Shown: positions 32,448-44,401, counted from the first letter of the stretch. The stretch: DNA of 64,000 nt from Taudactylus pleione (GCA_031769625.1 JAUIMM010000519.1:4397501-4461500), one strand, 5' to 3'. Translations and numbers: made by a program. Notes: generated by a model not told the origin, from the letters alone.

Positions 32448-33581
32448 TTGAGATATATAGATGACCTACTGATCATGTGGGATGGTCCTGAGGACCAATT
32501 TAGGGAATTTATTGATCTCCTGAATATTAATGATTTGAATCTAAAACTCACGTATGAGATAAGCAACACAGAGGTTACATTTTTAGATCTCAAAATCCAG
32601 AAGACAGAGGATGGGAGCATCCAGACTGATCTCTATCGCAAACATACAGCTACAAATAGTGTATTGCACCGGTCCAGCTCACATTTTCTGCCGGTACTAA
32701 AAGGAATTCCAAGAGGAAAATTCTTAAGACTCAGAAGAAATTGCTCAAATCTGGAATTGTTTATGAATCGAGCAGATGAATTATCTGACAGATTAATTAA
32801 AAGGGGTTACAGTAAAAGGTCAATAAAACAGGCTAAATATTATGCTTTATCAAGGGAAAGGGATGGTTTACTGTATCCAAATAGAACACAGACTATTAAG
32901 GAAGACCAAACTGTTCGGTTCGTGGGAGACTTTTGTTCAGAGTGGCGAGATATCCAGAACATTATTGAAAAACATTGGTCTATACTAACACTAGACCCGG
33001 ATTTGAAGAGAACTCTTGGACCGAGACTATCGATAAGTTGGAGGCGTTCACCCAATTTAAAGGATCAGTTAGTTCATAGTAATTTCACCAATATAAGAAA
33101 TAAGAAACTAATTGTACAAGGCTCTTTTAAATGTGGAAACTGCAAAGCTTGCAGTTACATGCAATGTACTACTGAATTTAGGGCTAGGTATGATAAATTG
33201 CACAAGATAAAATGTTTCATCAACTGTAATACAACAGGGGTAGTTTATTGTATAATATGCCCTTGTGGAAAAAGGTACATAGGGATGACCACAAGACCCC
33301 TAAAACAAAGAGTGTTAGAACACGTAGGAACTATTAAGAATGCTAAGATGGACCTTGCAAGGTTCAAAAAACTAACCAGTGTAGCAAGACATTTTCATGA
33401 CAAACATCAGGGAAGCCCAATAGGACTGAGAGTATTTGGATTAGAGCAACTCAGGATGGGTATCAGAGGGGGTAATATCACCCAAGAAGTTTTGAAAAAG
33501 GAAAGTCACTGGACATTCTTGATGGGGGGACTTCAACCCATGGGCCTTAATGAACAGATTTATTATGGAGCATTTCTGTAA
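32448..33581 (+). CDS. PLE protein C-terminal part: RT palm end, Cys motif, GIY-YIG nuclease
   Basis: A 377-aa uninterrupted frame begins at the RT catalytic motif (MRYIDDLLIMWDG, residues 1-13) and continues with EVTFLDLKI. A connector with RLIKRGYSKRSIKQA follows, then a cysteine motif KCGNCKACSYMQC (about residue 227). The GIY-YIG nuclease reads GVVYCIICPCGKRYIGMTT and RPLKQRVLEH (about 263-290), with conserved downstream HFHDKH and a C-terminal GLNEQI. The Met is internal and not a natural start. The upstream RT half is missing or out of frame. Lack of stops over 377 codons suggests the insertion is younger than the PLE at 17-19 kb. Confidence 0.9.
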   Translation: MRYIDDLLIMWDGPEDQFREFIDLLNINDLNLKLTYEISNTEVTFLDLKIQKTEDGSIQTDLYRKHTATNSVLHRSSSHFLPVLKGIPRGKFLRLRRNCSNLELFMNRADELSDRLIKRGYSKRSIKQAKYYALSRERDGLLYPNRTQTIKEDQTVRFVGDFCSEWRDIQNIIEKHWSILTLDPDLKRTLGPRLSISWRRSPNLKDQLVHSNFTNIRNKKLIVQGSFKCGNCKACSYMQCTTEFRARYDKLHKIKCFINCNTTGVVYCIICPCGKRYIGMTTRPLKQRVLEHVGTIKNAKMDLARFKKLTSVARHFHDKHQGSPIGLRVFGLEQLRMGIRGGNITQEVLKKESHWTFLMGGLQPMGLNEQIYYGAFL

Positions 33582-35019
33582 ACACTCTCAATAATAATTG
33601 GTATCAATAACTATATGCCAATTCTGTAATTAAAATCATCAATTACAAAGAGAGAAGTCATACATATTCTTAATTATATTTTTTATTATCTATAATTCTT
33701 GTGTATCAAAATTGCTACTAAATATGGACAGTAAGATCAACAATAAATATATTAGAAACACCAATCAAATGAGACTATACACTATAGGAGTAGTTGAATC
33801 TAATATTTATACACTATATGGAGGGAATCACAATTATATCTAGAACAAATCTATAATATTAAGACTGTGAGGCAACTTGGATGTGTTCATCTATTATTGG
33901 GTTGAATTAGATGAACCATAATGATAATATTTGGGTAATATAATAATAATATTAAAACTAACCATAATTACACATTAATTTTGTTTTTTATACACTATAT
34001 GAGTGATTGAATTTAATTTCTATACACTACATGGAGGGAATCACAATTATATTTAGAACAAATTTATAATATTAAGATTGTGAGAGAATTTGAATAATGT
34101 GTTCACTCATTAATGGTTGGAATAAGATAAACTATAATAAGTTTATATTAATAAAATTGTAACTAACTATAATCACATATTAATTGCACCTTTTTTTATA
34201 GTATTAGTATGGTTTGATTATTTTGCACTATCTATATTATATTAATTATTTTCACATTTATTTTTAGACAGTTTTATTTTTATTTTTATTTTTATATTTA
34301 TTTATACACATACATGATCATGCGGTTTAATATAAGGGTTAGGACTTATATTCACATTAATTAAATTACACGGTATCACTATTTGAATGGGATTCACGAT
34401 CTCCCATAGTCACTAAATTTTACACACGGAATGAATATTGTTAGTTCTTTAATAAATTAAATCAATAACAAGTGATAATTTAATGGATGTTAGGTAGATT
34501 ATGGATGGATGTTAGGTAGATCCTATATAGTGTTTAATCAGGATTATATAGTCTGATGAGAGGGTGTAGTTTGTTTATGTTATGATTATCTAGATGAGAT
34601 GAGAATTGAAAAATATTGGATATGATAATGGGATATTATGATTGATACATATTTATTATATGTTTAATGAACAATACGTATTAGTATATATTATTATCGA
34701 CAGCATAATGATAATGATTATAATGTCATGACAGATTAGAGCCTTGATAGTTTGGAGGATACTGATAATAAAGAGACCTTAGTAGAATTTATTATTCTAT
34801 TTGATTAATTTTAGAGAAATTTTCTTATTTACCATATATATTATCATTGTGGATTATTTAACCAATGAGGGAACTCACAGGCAAGTGTGATAGGCCCTTA
34901 GGATAGTCAATCAGGAAGGATTTTAGCTGATTGGCCATGAGGAATGACAATCAATTAACAATATATTTGATTGGCTGACCGCTGGTATATGAGACTTGTC
35001 AACCTGGTGAACGGGTTGA
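33582..35019 (+). other. AT-rich 3' region of the PLE
   Basis: Non-coding. An internal direct repeat is visible: TACACTATATGGAGGGAATC at about 33809 and TACACTACATGGAGGGAATC at about 34024, with shared context (CACAATTATAT(C/T)TAGAACAAAT). Duplicated GGATGTTAGGTAGAT occurs near 34486-34515. Nothing else is recognised. Confidence 0.6.
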
Positions 35020-35060
35020 CTCTATGATTAAGCAAACAAGCGAAACGCGCGTCAGATAGA
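35020..35060 (+). ncRNA. Hammerhead-side motif in PLE 3' region, degenerate
   Basis: GAAACGCGCGTC (35042-35053) matches the GAA-stem III-GUC side of PLE hammerheads. The expected CTGATGA is replaced by CTATGAT and stem II is poor. It is downstream of the PLE ORF on the same strand, the expected place. Confidence 0.4.
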
Positions 35061-36285
35061 TGACACGCGGCATGCGGCACACGCTGCTGCAATACATATT
35101 TTAATATCTGTTTCAATGTTGATATGTTTGTCTGTGTATATGTAAGAAAGTAATGGGAGTTTGAGCGCTGGACAGAGGCATGTGGCACGCGATGCACGCT
35201 GCCATTATGCATAACTCTCACTCCTTGTAAATAATGAGTTTTATACACTAACCTCCCGTTATAATGTTAGTTCCATTGAACACCAATAGTATTAGCGCTG
35301 ACTAGGATTAATATTGGGCAAATCCAGTTTTTCATATTAACAGCGCTATGATACATGATTGCAGTATTTGGCAACATTGTAAATGTTGGTCGAGGAATAA
35401 CACCGTGAAGACACTATATGATTTCTCCTGATGTATTTGGGCATTGAATTAAACTATTCATATGAGAATTATGTGATCTAGGATTAATTGCTGATGTGAA
35501 CAGAATATTTAAGAGCATTGATGCTGATATTTATTAAATATCACAATTACACACGAGGTGGACTATTGGTATAGTCACACAAGCTAATCCTTTGGTCACA
35601 TTAATAATATTAATATACTCAATAATATATTTACTATGAGTGAATGGTTAATGATATATAATGGACATATAGTGTAGTAACTGTTATCCTTGTTATTTAT
35701 ATAGTGGAACTGTTTATGGGTAGGCACAATAGCCCAGGCGATAGCCTGGGATTGAAGGATAGATTGGATTAATAACTGCTTTTGATTGGTATTCAATAAC
35801 AATACATATTTCTATTTCATATATTTTTTCATTAGGATTGATACATTCATTGATCTGGTCGAATAATTATCAACAACATTACTCTTTATTGATTTAATCC
35901 ACTCCCAGTCTATACCTATGAGGTCTAATTTACACAGGCATTTCAACTATTAGGTGATATTAATATCACATGTTTATAATATTTGGCCTGAATAGAGGAC
36001 CCTTTATGAGGTCAGCATATATATATATATAAACATATATCACCTTTGTAATGTTATATACACCATTGAGGTGAGAACAGTGATTACATTGGAACTTGGA
36101 GATCATTTATACATTTTTATATTTTGTGTGTTTTCTTTTAGGTAAATATATTTCGCTAGCATTATTTTAGACTTCATATTAAAAGTTATATTTTAAATGT
36201 ATCATTATTTATTTTGATATCTGAATATCCATACTAATATCCATGAGTGCCCCGTATAGGAATATTCCTTTTCTTTTTTTTGTTT
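35061..36285. other. AT-rich stretch, probable PLE pLTR or flank
   Basis: Contains AACAGCGCTATGATACATG-type wording also seen near 2.6 kb, a short TA microsatellite (36018-36031) and several short frames with no content. Confidence 0.4.
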
Positions 36286-36440
36286 GATCTCTAGGACCTG
36301 CCAGAGCTCATCAGGATGCCTGACCTCCAAAATGCGGTACTGTGCATGCACATCCTGTTGGCATGTCTTTTCACCCAAGAATTCCATGTTAATGTTGTAA
36401 CCCTGGTTAGGGTTACGGAGATATATTACATATAAATATA
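36286..36440 (+). repeat. 155-bp direct repeat, right copy
   Basis: Matches 32101-32255 over its full length with about 4% substitution and no indels by eye. It includes CCAAAATGCGGTACTGTGCA and TAACCCTGGTTAGGGTTAC. Confidence 0.9.
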
Positions 36441-38279
36441 ATTCATATATACAATTGAAACAGGTATATATTTTCATTCATCTATTTACAGCAAAATGCC
36501 ATTTATGAGGTAAATGTTAAATATACTGTAGGGATATATGTGATGTGATGTAAATATAAGTTAATATGTGGAAATGTATGTACCATGTGCATGTTAGATA
36601 TCTATGATGTCAGTGGACATTAGTGCTTCATGCTGCAGATATACATTTCACAGACATTGGTGAGAGTTGCAGAAAGGGGCGGAGTAATATAGATGGGAGT
36701 GAATTGGTTCCTGTCAGGAAAAGGATCCGGTAAGGGGGAGGATATAACAGCTGTTAGCAGCAGCTGAGAGGCAGTCTGCAGGTCCCTCCCTCCAATGCCT
36801 GCCCTCCTGTGACCCGGGCAGCCAGTGAGCAGCGATATGCTGCCGGGCGCATGGGGGCAGAGCCGGAGAGGGATCCCAGCCGGAGCTGGGGAAGAAGATG
36901 AGACAGGAGTACTCACCCTGTCTTGCAGGAGAGGCAGCATCGCGGGAGGTGGTCCCGGTGGCGGAGAAGAGCGGAGGGACCAGCGCTGATCGGGGCGTGG
37001 CCAGTGTGGGTGAGAGTGCCTGGTGAGTCCCCGCTGTGCTGGGCAGCACCTCCGTAGTTACAGGGAGGCTGTCAGCTACAAGCTTCCTCCTTTGGTTCAT
37101 GGGAGCTCGGCCCGGCAGCCAGTGGGAGAAAGAGAGAGAGCCAGGAGGCGGGGCCGTCTCAGTGTAAAGGACGGCAGCAGCAGCACTAACAGGGGGATCA
37201 GTGTAAAGGATGGCAGCAGCAGCACTGACAGGAGGATCAGTGCTGAGGTAGCAGCAGTGACAAGAAGAAAGCAGGAGCAGCGCTTATAGAAGCAGCAATG
37301 GGACTGTGAGTACATAGTACTTGGCACCTACACAGCTACATACATATAGCCCATAAATAGAGACCGCTGTTGAGGACAGAAGAGCAGTAATATCCCATAT
37401 ACTCTGTCCACAAGCAGTACATACATGGTTGTGGTACTGACACTCATATGGAGAGAGAGTTTCAGCGCATGTCAGCTGTGTGGATGATGCTATAAATAGT
37501 GGTAGTGGTAATAAGAAGTATATGCCATTCAAGGAACATTACAGTAATCTTTAGATTACACTCGGGGAAGAACAGAAAAGGAAACAGAGAGGAATCCGTA
37601 GTGTCTATATGAGACATTTTATTATATCCAAAGGAGATAACTTTCAGCATAAGGGAAAGAAGAGAGGGAAGGATACAATTAAATACATAATACTGCAATT
37701 TAATTTATTCCTGAGGATTACAGTATAGGATATAGATATTGGATATACATTCTTACTACAACTATCTGAAAACAGCATATTCTAGCTGTATGGATGAGGC
37801 ACTCATTCCATTTTTTAAGACTCACATGTAAGTTGTTATAATACTTGTCAGTGTCAATATACAATATTATTCACCCCAGCACTTAGAGAATACAGCCTTG
37901 AACCGGAATAAATATATGAACTTCCTTTTACTTTGTTAAGTACAACAGGACTTCTGGACCTTTAAGCACTCAGTATTCTCTACGCTAACAGACTCGTAGG
38001 CAAAGGCTAAGTGTTGGGCATAAAATTCAGAGTTAAGTGATTATATTGTAATTGAATATTCCATTTGCATATGGAAACAAAGTATATTGTGTTTGTGATG
38101 CAACATGTCATGATATGAATTATTTTGCTTCATGAATTACATAATACAAAGTGTTAACCTATTCAAGAGTGGTGCATAGTACTTACCTTTTAGGAACTGG
38201 AACAGCGTCACCAGTGGAGAATTGAGAGACGTGAAAAAAAATAAGAAATAACAGGTGGTCGAATATTTGTATGTACATA
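36441..38279. other. CpG-rich island-like block in AT-rich surroundings
   Basis: 36640-37300 is GC- and CpG-rich with GGGGCGGAG boxes, CCGGAGCTGGGG, a small direct repeat (AGTGTAAAGGACGGCAGCAG / AGTGTAAAGGATGGCAGCAG) and donor-like CTGGTGAGTCC (37019) and CTGTGAGTAC (37303). No long conserved frame exists; short Pro/Ser-rich frames occur on both strands. It could be a host CpG island with untranslated exons or the promoter end of an unrecognised element. From 37300 to 38279 nothing is recognised. Confidence 0.4.
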
Positions 38280-39919
38280 CAGTCAGGTCCATAAATATTG
38301 GGACATTGACAGAATTTTAAGATTTTGGCCTCTACTCACCACCACAATGGTTTTGAAATGAAATAACCAAGATGTGCTTTAACTGCAGACTTTCAGATTT
38401 AATTTGAGGGTAATTACATCCAAATCGGGTGAACAGTGTAGGAATTACAACAGTTTCAATATGTGCCTCCCACTTTTTATGGGGCCAAAAGTAATGGGAC
38501 TATCAACTCAAAAGCTATTTCATGGAGAGGTGTGGGCTATTCCCTCGTTATTTCATTATCAATTAAGCAGGTAAAAGATCTGGAGTTGATTCTAGGTGTG
38601 ACATTTGCATTTGGAATCAGTTGCTGTCAACTCTCAATATGAGATCCAAAGAGCTGTCACTATCAGTGAAGCAAGCCATCATTAGGCTGAAAAATCAAAA
38701 CAAACCCATCAGAGACATAGCAAAAACATTAGGTGTAGCCAAATCAACTGTTTGGAACATTCTTAAAAAGAAAGAACGCACCAGAGAGCTCAGCAACACC
38801 AAAAGACCCAGAAGACCATGGAAAACAACTGTGGTGGATGACAGAAGAATTATTTCCCTGGTGAAGAAAAACCCCTTCACAACAGTTGGCCAAATCAAGA
38901 ACACTCTCCAGGAGGTAGGTGTATATGTGTCAAAGTCAACAATCAAGAGAAGACTTCACAAGAGTGAATATAGAGGGTTCACCACAAGATGTAAACCATT
39001 GGTGAGCCACAAAAACAGGAAGACCAGATTACAGTTTGCCAAACAACATCTAAAAAAGCCATTACAGTTCTGGAACAACATCCTATTGACAGATGAGACA
39101 AAGATCAACTTGTACCAGAGTGATGGGAAGAGAAGAGAAGGAAAGGAACTGCTCATGATCCAAAACATACCACCTCATCAGTGAAGCATGGTGGTGGTAG
39201 TGTCATGGCGTGGGCATGTATGGCTGCCAATGGAACTGGTTCCCTTGTATTTATTGATGATGTGACTCCTGACAAAAGCAGCAGAATGAATTCTGAAGTG
39301 TTTCGGGCAATATTATATGCTCATATTCAGTCAAATGCTTCAGAACTCATTGGACGGCGCTTCACAGTGCAGATGGACAATGACCCGAAGCATACTGCAA
39401 AAGCAACCAAAGAGTTTTTTAAGGCTAAAAATTGGAATGTTATGCAATGGCCAAGTCAATCCCCTGAACTGAATCCGATTGAGCATGCATTTCACTTGAT
39501 GAAGACAAAACTGAAGGGAAAATGCCCCAAGAACAAGCAGGAACTGAAGACATTGCAGTAGAGGCCTGGCAGAGCATCACTAGGGATGAAACCCAGCGTC
39601 TGGTGTTGTCTATGCGTTCCAGACTTCAGGCTGTAATTGCCTGCAAAGGATTTGCAACAAAGTATTAAAAAGTGAAAGTTAGATTTAGGATTGTTTAGTT
39701 TGTCCCATTACTTTTGGGCCCTTAAAAAGTGTGAGGCACATATAGAAACCGTTGTAATTCCTATACCGTTCACCTGAGTTGGATGTAATTACCCTCAAAT
39801 TAAATCTGAAAGTCTGCAGTTAAATCACATCTTTTTTGTTTCATTTCAAAGCCATTGTGGTGGTGAATAGAGGCCAAAATCTTAAAATTCTGTCAATGTC
39901 CCAATATTTATGGACCTGA

Positions 39920-39922
<3 letters not shown>
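38280..39922 (+). mobile_element. Tc1/mariner element, complete ends, 1643 bp
   Basis: It starts CAGTCAGGTCCATAAATATT and ends with the mirror, flanked by TA on both sides (38278-38279, 39923-39924). The inverted repeats extend about 235 bp inward with imperfections (CCACTTTTTATGGGGCC vs GGGCCCTTAAAAAGTG), the IR/DR type. A TA microsatellite follows the right end. Confidence 0.96.
38639..39668 (+). pseudogene. Tc1-family transposase, frameshifted
   Basis: The start is probably MRSKELSLSVKQ at 38639, the second Met of the frame opening at 38621. It has an N-terminal paired-like helix-turn-helix (RDIAKTLGVAKSTVWNILKK), a linker with RRPWKTT, and a second HTH (TTVGQIKNTLQEVGVYVSKS). The catalytic triad is seen as LLTDET, VQMDNDPKHTA and SPELNPIEHAF. 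A frameshift after YQSDGKRR (about 39132) moves the frame to 39181-39561. A second lesion near 39555 moves it again, with AVEAWQSITRDETQ ... GFATKY ending at 39668. Three catalytic residues survive but the frame is broken, so it is inactive as it stands. Few lesions suggest a fairly young copy. Confidence 0.93.
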
Positions 39923-39924
<2 letters not shown>

Positions 39925-39955
<31 letters not shown>

Positions 39956-40449
39956 GCAGCATACATTGTAGTCAAAGAAAACTTACACTGACACTATATA
40001 TTGTAGTGGGTTTTCCCAAGTAGACCCACATAGACCATAAGTACTTGGGTGGAGGCACTGAAGATGGAAGGTACATCACCAGGAGAGGTTGGTGTGGGTA
40101 CATTAGGAGTAACAAGGGTGTTAGTAACCTGGTGACCCTTTAGTGATAAAAGGGGGGTTACAATGGTAATGGACGTGCCCTCTGAGACTCCCATCACTAT
40201 AAAGCCATACAGGGACCACAGAGTACCACAATTACACTATATGACCACCATTACTACAGAGGTGCTAAAACCACCAGGGTGTTTGTCATCATACCGCCCA
40301 GTGCACTTCCATGCCCAGCAATACCCTCACGCTTCACGCTGCTGTATTCAGTTACTATACCTATACATCCCTGTGTCTCTATGCTACTTGTTTCTATTGA
40401 TATGACCTATTGGTTGAACTTGGATGGATTCAATAGGGTTTCACCAAAA
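39925..40449 (-). other. Possible internal region next to an LTR
   Basis: A TA microsatellite, then minus-strand frames such as 40197-39994 (SEGTSITIVTPLLSLKGHQV, PTPTSPGDVPSIF). They lie just downstream of the putative LTR/primer-site at 40450, so could be gag-like, but no conserved domain is visible. Confidence 0.3.
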
Positions 40450-41251
40450 TGTGAAATGGTCGTTAGTCCACACAGAGAGTCTTTAACCAGCTTGCAGGTT
40501 TAATGGTAAAACAGATGGTTAATAACAATAACAGCAGTACAGCAGTGATAATGGTGATGCACAGGGTTAACAGCGGTATACAGTAATAGGATGTAGCAGC
40601 AGGACATATTAGTTACTATAGGTCTCTAGCTAAATACTGTACATGTGTGAAGCGCTGGGACAATCTACATAGTGGCGTGTGCCGGGTCACTGATGCGCAA
40701 TACAGCATCAGGTTGAAGGTCATGCCTCCAGCTGGATCCTAATGCCCGGAGTGTATTGCACAGAAGGAGACAGCACAGGAGCGCACTCCTCATCAACAAT
40801 TTCTGCCTGGTTAAATAAACCTAAGACCCGGTTCAGCTGTGCCAAGTGCGAACTAACTGCACCTAGCACCAACACTCTGTACACTCTTGCCAAGTGCATT
40901 GTTTTCCAATTGGACATATAATGATAACACCCAGTATGCTGAACTCAGACACATCTTCTCATGTGACATTGTGACTGTCAATAGGCTACAGGCGAAGTCC
41001 AGCAGCCATAATATAATAGGTTGCAGACTCCAGCGTCCTACCCCTGCTGCACAATACTCTGCTAATAAGAGGCAGCAGCTGAATGGACCAGGAGGGGAGA
41101 CAGAACAAAATGGAGACTACAGGGCCAGGATGGCAGAAGCTGTACATTCCTGGCAGGTGGTAACCCTGACTGCGGCTGCGTCATTCCAGGCTACAGCTCT
41201 CCCTGTCAGCCTGCACCTTGAGCCCCCTGATTACATGTAATCTGCAACACA
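40450..41251 (-). repeat. Probable LTR (TGTG...CACA), minus orientation
   Basis: On the minus strand it opens TGTGTTGCAGATTACATG (41251) and ends GACCATTTCACA (40450), then TTTTGGTGAAACCC as a possible primer-binding site. The layout is the same as at 28698-29368. No partner LTR was found. Confidence 0.42.
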
Positions 41252-41299
41252 GACTGTCAGAAAGCAAAAGAGCCAGTAAAGCGCCTTGTTCTTCTCTAT

Positions 41300-42412
41300 G
41301 GGCCTGGTTCAGTGGTGGACGCAATGACGATGTTTGCATAGTTGAGCGATTATTTCATTCTCTGCATGCATGAAAAGTCCTGGAAATCCATACAGTGCAT
41401 ACGTGCCACTGAGTATACCAAGAGACCGCTGTTACATATGGGATTGCTCCCATTTGAGCTAGTGGCTGAAAGCCATGGGCATTCCTGGGTGGTTACTACA
41501 TTATGTAGACAAAAGTGATTGGACACTGGCAGCAAATAGATCAATGGGATTTTCTTGATGTCAGTACTTTGTAGGTCCACCACGTGCAGTGATTACTGCA
41601 GACACCCTTCTTGGCAAACTGTCCACAAGCTCCTGGACAGCACCAAGTGGTATGTTTTGCCATTCATCCTTAAGTACAGTGACCAACTGTGACAGTGAAG
41701 AAGGTCGAGTTGGCCTAGAACACACCAGTCACTCCAATTGATCCCAGAGGTTCTCAATGGGGTTAAGATGTGGACTCTGAGCTGGCCAGTCCATCTGGGT
41801 TACCAAATTGTCTGCTAACCAGTCCAGCATTGCTCTGGAAACATGATAAGTGGCATTGTCGTCCTGATAAAAAAGTTAAAACATTCCATGTTCCAATGAA
41901 TGGCAAGTGCATCGGCCTTCCTACAAAGTGTTCTTGTTAAAACCACCATACTAGTGGCCATTTGGAACTCGTGTAGATGGAATGGTATGCATATTATGCA
42001 TTTCGTTTGCGCGGTGGTGTCCAATCACTTTTGTCTACATAGTGTAGGAGGTGGCCTGAAGTGAGCACAATAAAAAGGTCAGCTCATGGGAGTGACACAA
42101 GGGTGTCAATGAACGTGGCTGCATTCTCATATGCAGATCCATAACCATAGAGGCCATGGTTAGAGGATTTTCAGAAGGAGACTGCGCTAGCCATAGGCTG
42201 TTGTAAATGATGATGGTTCAAGCCATGATGCGCCGAAGGTGGAGTGTTTACAACCACCGGTGGGCATCTAAGACCTTGCACAGTCCAACATATGCTAGTA
42301 TGCAAAAGGTGGCTGAAACTAGCATCTGTATATTATTGCCACTGTGACTCCGCAAATATAGTACTAGCAGCCGCTGCGACTCCGTAAAAATTAGCAGCCG
42401 CGCATGCACTAA
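41300..42412. mobile_element. CTGATTCAG-type MITE fragment interrupted by a Tc1 derivative
   Basis: GGGCCTGGTTCAGTGGTGGACGC at 41300 is a left end of the same broad family. The sequence on each side of the Tc1 derivative (41499-42044) would then be its interior. No right end is recognisable before the next MITE at 42413. Confidence 0.4.
41499..42044 (-). mobile_element. Internally deleted Tc1 element, 546 bp
   Basis: The TIRs CATTATGTAGACAAAAGTGA and TCACTTTTGTCTACATAGTG are flanked by TA (41497-41498, 42045-42046). The minus strand from about 41850 to 41560 reads a transposase C-terminus: DWPAQSPHLNPIENLWDQLE (catalytic Glu), DEWQNIPLGAVQELVDSLP and ITARGGPTKY, with a stop after DQLE. The N-terminal two thirds are gone, so it is non-autonomous and of a different Tc1 lineage from 38280-39922. 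Confidence 0.88.
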
Positions 42413-42940
42413 GGGCCTGATTCAGACCCGGTCGCAAGCGCTGAGCGCTTGCAACCAGGTCGATGGTGGCCCAGAGCGCATGTGCACAACGGAGCCGGCT
42501 CCGACGTGCACAGGCGCGAGACCCAGATAGCGACGGGCAATCCATCGCTCCGGGTCTCGCACCAAAGGGGGTGTGCTGTCACTCAACTTCGGGCCGGGGG
42601 GGTGGCTGCCCAGAAGGAGGTAGGCGTTCCCATGAGAACGCCTACCATCTGGGGGCAGCCCCACTGACATCACAAGTGATGTCAGTAGGAGAGCTTTCGG
42701 CTCTGTTTGAGCCGAAAGCTCTCTCTGGCTTGCGGCTACGAGACCCTACCACAAGGGTCTCGTCACAAGCTCGATGCTCTTGATGGTCTTGACCATCATG
42801 ACCATCATCATGGTCACTCGCATTAGCTGTGGGTGGCAACCCACAGCAATGTGAGCAGCCAGGAGGCCGCTCCATAAAAAAAAAAAAGACGCCCTGATTC
42901 AGAGCGAGCGCTCTGTCAGAGCGTCCACCTCTGAATCAGG
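42413..42940. mobile_element. Multi-hairpin MITE (CTGATTCAG family)
   Basis: It starts GGGCCTGATTCAGACCCGG and ends TCTGAATCAGG. Hairpins include AAGCGCTGAGCGCTT, TAGGCGTTCCCATGAGAACGCC, CTGACATCACAAGTGATGTC, AGAGCTTTCGGCTC with its mirror, GAGACCCTACCACAAGGGTC and TGTGGGTGGCAACCCACA. TAA precedes the left end; the right flank is mutated, so the TSD is not confirmed. Confidence 0.87.
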
Positions 42941-43197
42941 ACATATGAGAGAATGGCTAAAATCCTGTACTTCTCAGGGAGAAGCTGCTGGAAATCAAGA
43001 CTTTCCAAAGATCATTGGCAAACAGTAGTAAAGCAGCAGACCAAAGTTGGGCTACATGAATATCAAATATATTCTGAATAACAGACAAGGACATTTTTAG
43101 CAATTTTTCAATAATGGCTGCTGCTTAGACAAGTGGATCCTAAACTGTGCACAGCAGAAGGCTTGCAGGTTGTGCTCAGCTGCCTGTAGTCTTAGAG

Positions 43198-44059
43198 CAG
43201 GGGTGGCTGGACTTTTGGACTTGGCAATCTACTTTTAAAACAAAAAACCTTTCGTGATCTACCGAGCCAAAAAAGGAGCGTGGCATGCAAAAATGGGGAC
43301 GTGACCTCGCAACAAGCGACGTGGGGTCTGTCCTGTCCTGCAGCACAATCTTATTCACATTACACCACATAGTAGTGTCCCTTATTCACGTTACTACACA
43401 CAGTAGTGCCCCATATACACAATGCCAACAGTAGCGCCCATTATACAATGACTACTGTAGTAGTGCCCCTAATGCAGTGCCCACTGTAGTAGTGCCCCTT
43501 ATTCAATTCCCCCTGTAGTAATGTCAATTATGCAATGCCCCCAGTAGTAGTGCTCCTTATGTAATTCCCCCCATTATGCAGTTCCACCTGCATTAGCGCC
43601 CATCATGCAATGCCACTGTAGTTGTGCCCATAATGCAATGCCCCCTGTATTAGAGCCCCTTATGCAGTGCACCCAGTAGTGCCCCTTATACAGTACCCCC
43701 AGTAGCGCCCCTTATACAGTGCCCCCAGTACTGGTGCCCCCTCCCCTGTGCAGTACTTACCTCTGCATGCTGGTCCGCACTCCACACTGCTGCTGCCTGC
43801 CACTGACTGGATCTAACTAGATCCAGCTGGTGCGTAGGCTCTTCACATCGCGGGTAACGCGAGTGACGTCATGATGTCACCCACGCACTCGTGCACTGCA
43901 TCACTGGGAAACACTGGCCTCTGAAGCGATCAGAGGCTTCTTTAGTCTGATCACTTCAAAGACCAGCGTTCCCAGATGCTGCAGCCAGTTGGTCGCGATC
44001 TACCATCGAGAGCTCCGAAAGCTATCGTTAGATCACGATCGTCGTATTCCCCGGCCCTG
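43198..44059. mobile_element. hAT-type element, 862 bp, 7/8 TSD
   Basis: The ends are CAGGGGTGGCTGGACTTTTG and ATTCCCCGGCCCTG. The flanks TCTTAGAG and CCTTAGAG differ at one position. It contains a CAGTAGTGCCCCTTATGCAATG minisatellite (43345-43740) that is homologous to part of hAT insertion 3, and GC-rich sequence to the right. There is no coding content. Confidence 0.85.
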
Positions 44060-44118
44060 CCTTAGAGAGACAGCATGCAGCCATTTAAACAGGCTGCATT
44101 GCTTAGGGTGAGTCTGTA

Positions 44119-44401
44119 CATGGGCGCCGAGAAGGGGGGTAGTTAGAGGGGCCCGGGTCTGGCGTCGCACCGCCCCCCTCACAGCAGCTCAGCACACAGC
44201 TTCTGCTTTGCTGTAGCGTGAACTGCTCGCAGCTGCAGCAGTCTCCTATAGCTGTGGGGGAGAGCGATCGCACTGATAGCGCTCCCCCCTGCTTAGCACC
44301 GGGCTGGGGGCTTGTTTTTTCAAGGGGGCGTGGACACGCCTCCGGCGATTAGGCCACGTCCTCTCCTTTACCCGGGCCCAGCCAGGCTCTTTACGGCCCT
44401 G
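44119..44401. mobile_element. hAT MITE, 283 bp, perfect TSD
   Basis: The ends are CATGGGCGCCGAGAAGG and CTCTTTACGGCCCTG. AGTCTGTA flanks both sides exactly (44111-44118, 44402-44409). Inner mirror GGGGCCCGGGTCTGG / CCCGGGCCCAG supports it. Confidence 0.88.

Larger units (their letters stand above)
32256..36285 (+). mobile_element. Penelope-like element, 5'-truncated, second lineage
   Basis: It begins inside the RT: upstream of the long ORF, in other frames, the strand reads RGTVMGAACAPTYANIYLG. After the coding region about 2.7 kb of AT-rich sequence follows, including a hammerhead-side motif (35042-35053). The encoded protein differs clearly from the 17-19 kb PLE, so two PLE lineages are present. 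The ends are defined here by the flanking 155-bp direct repeats and may not be the true element ends. Confidence 0.8.
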
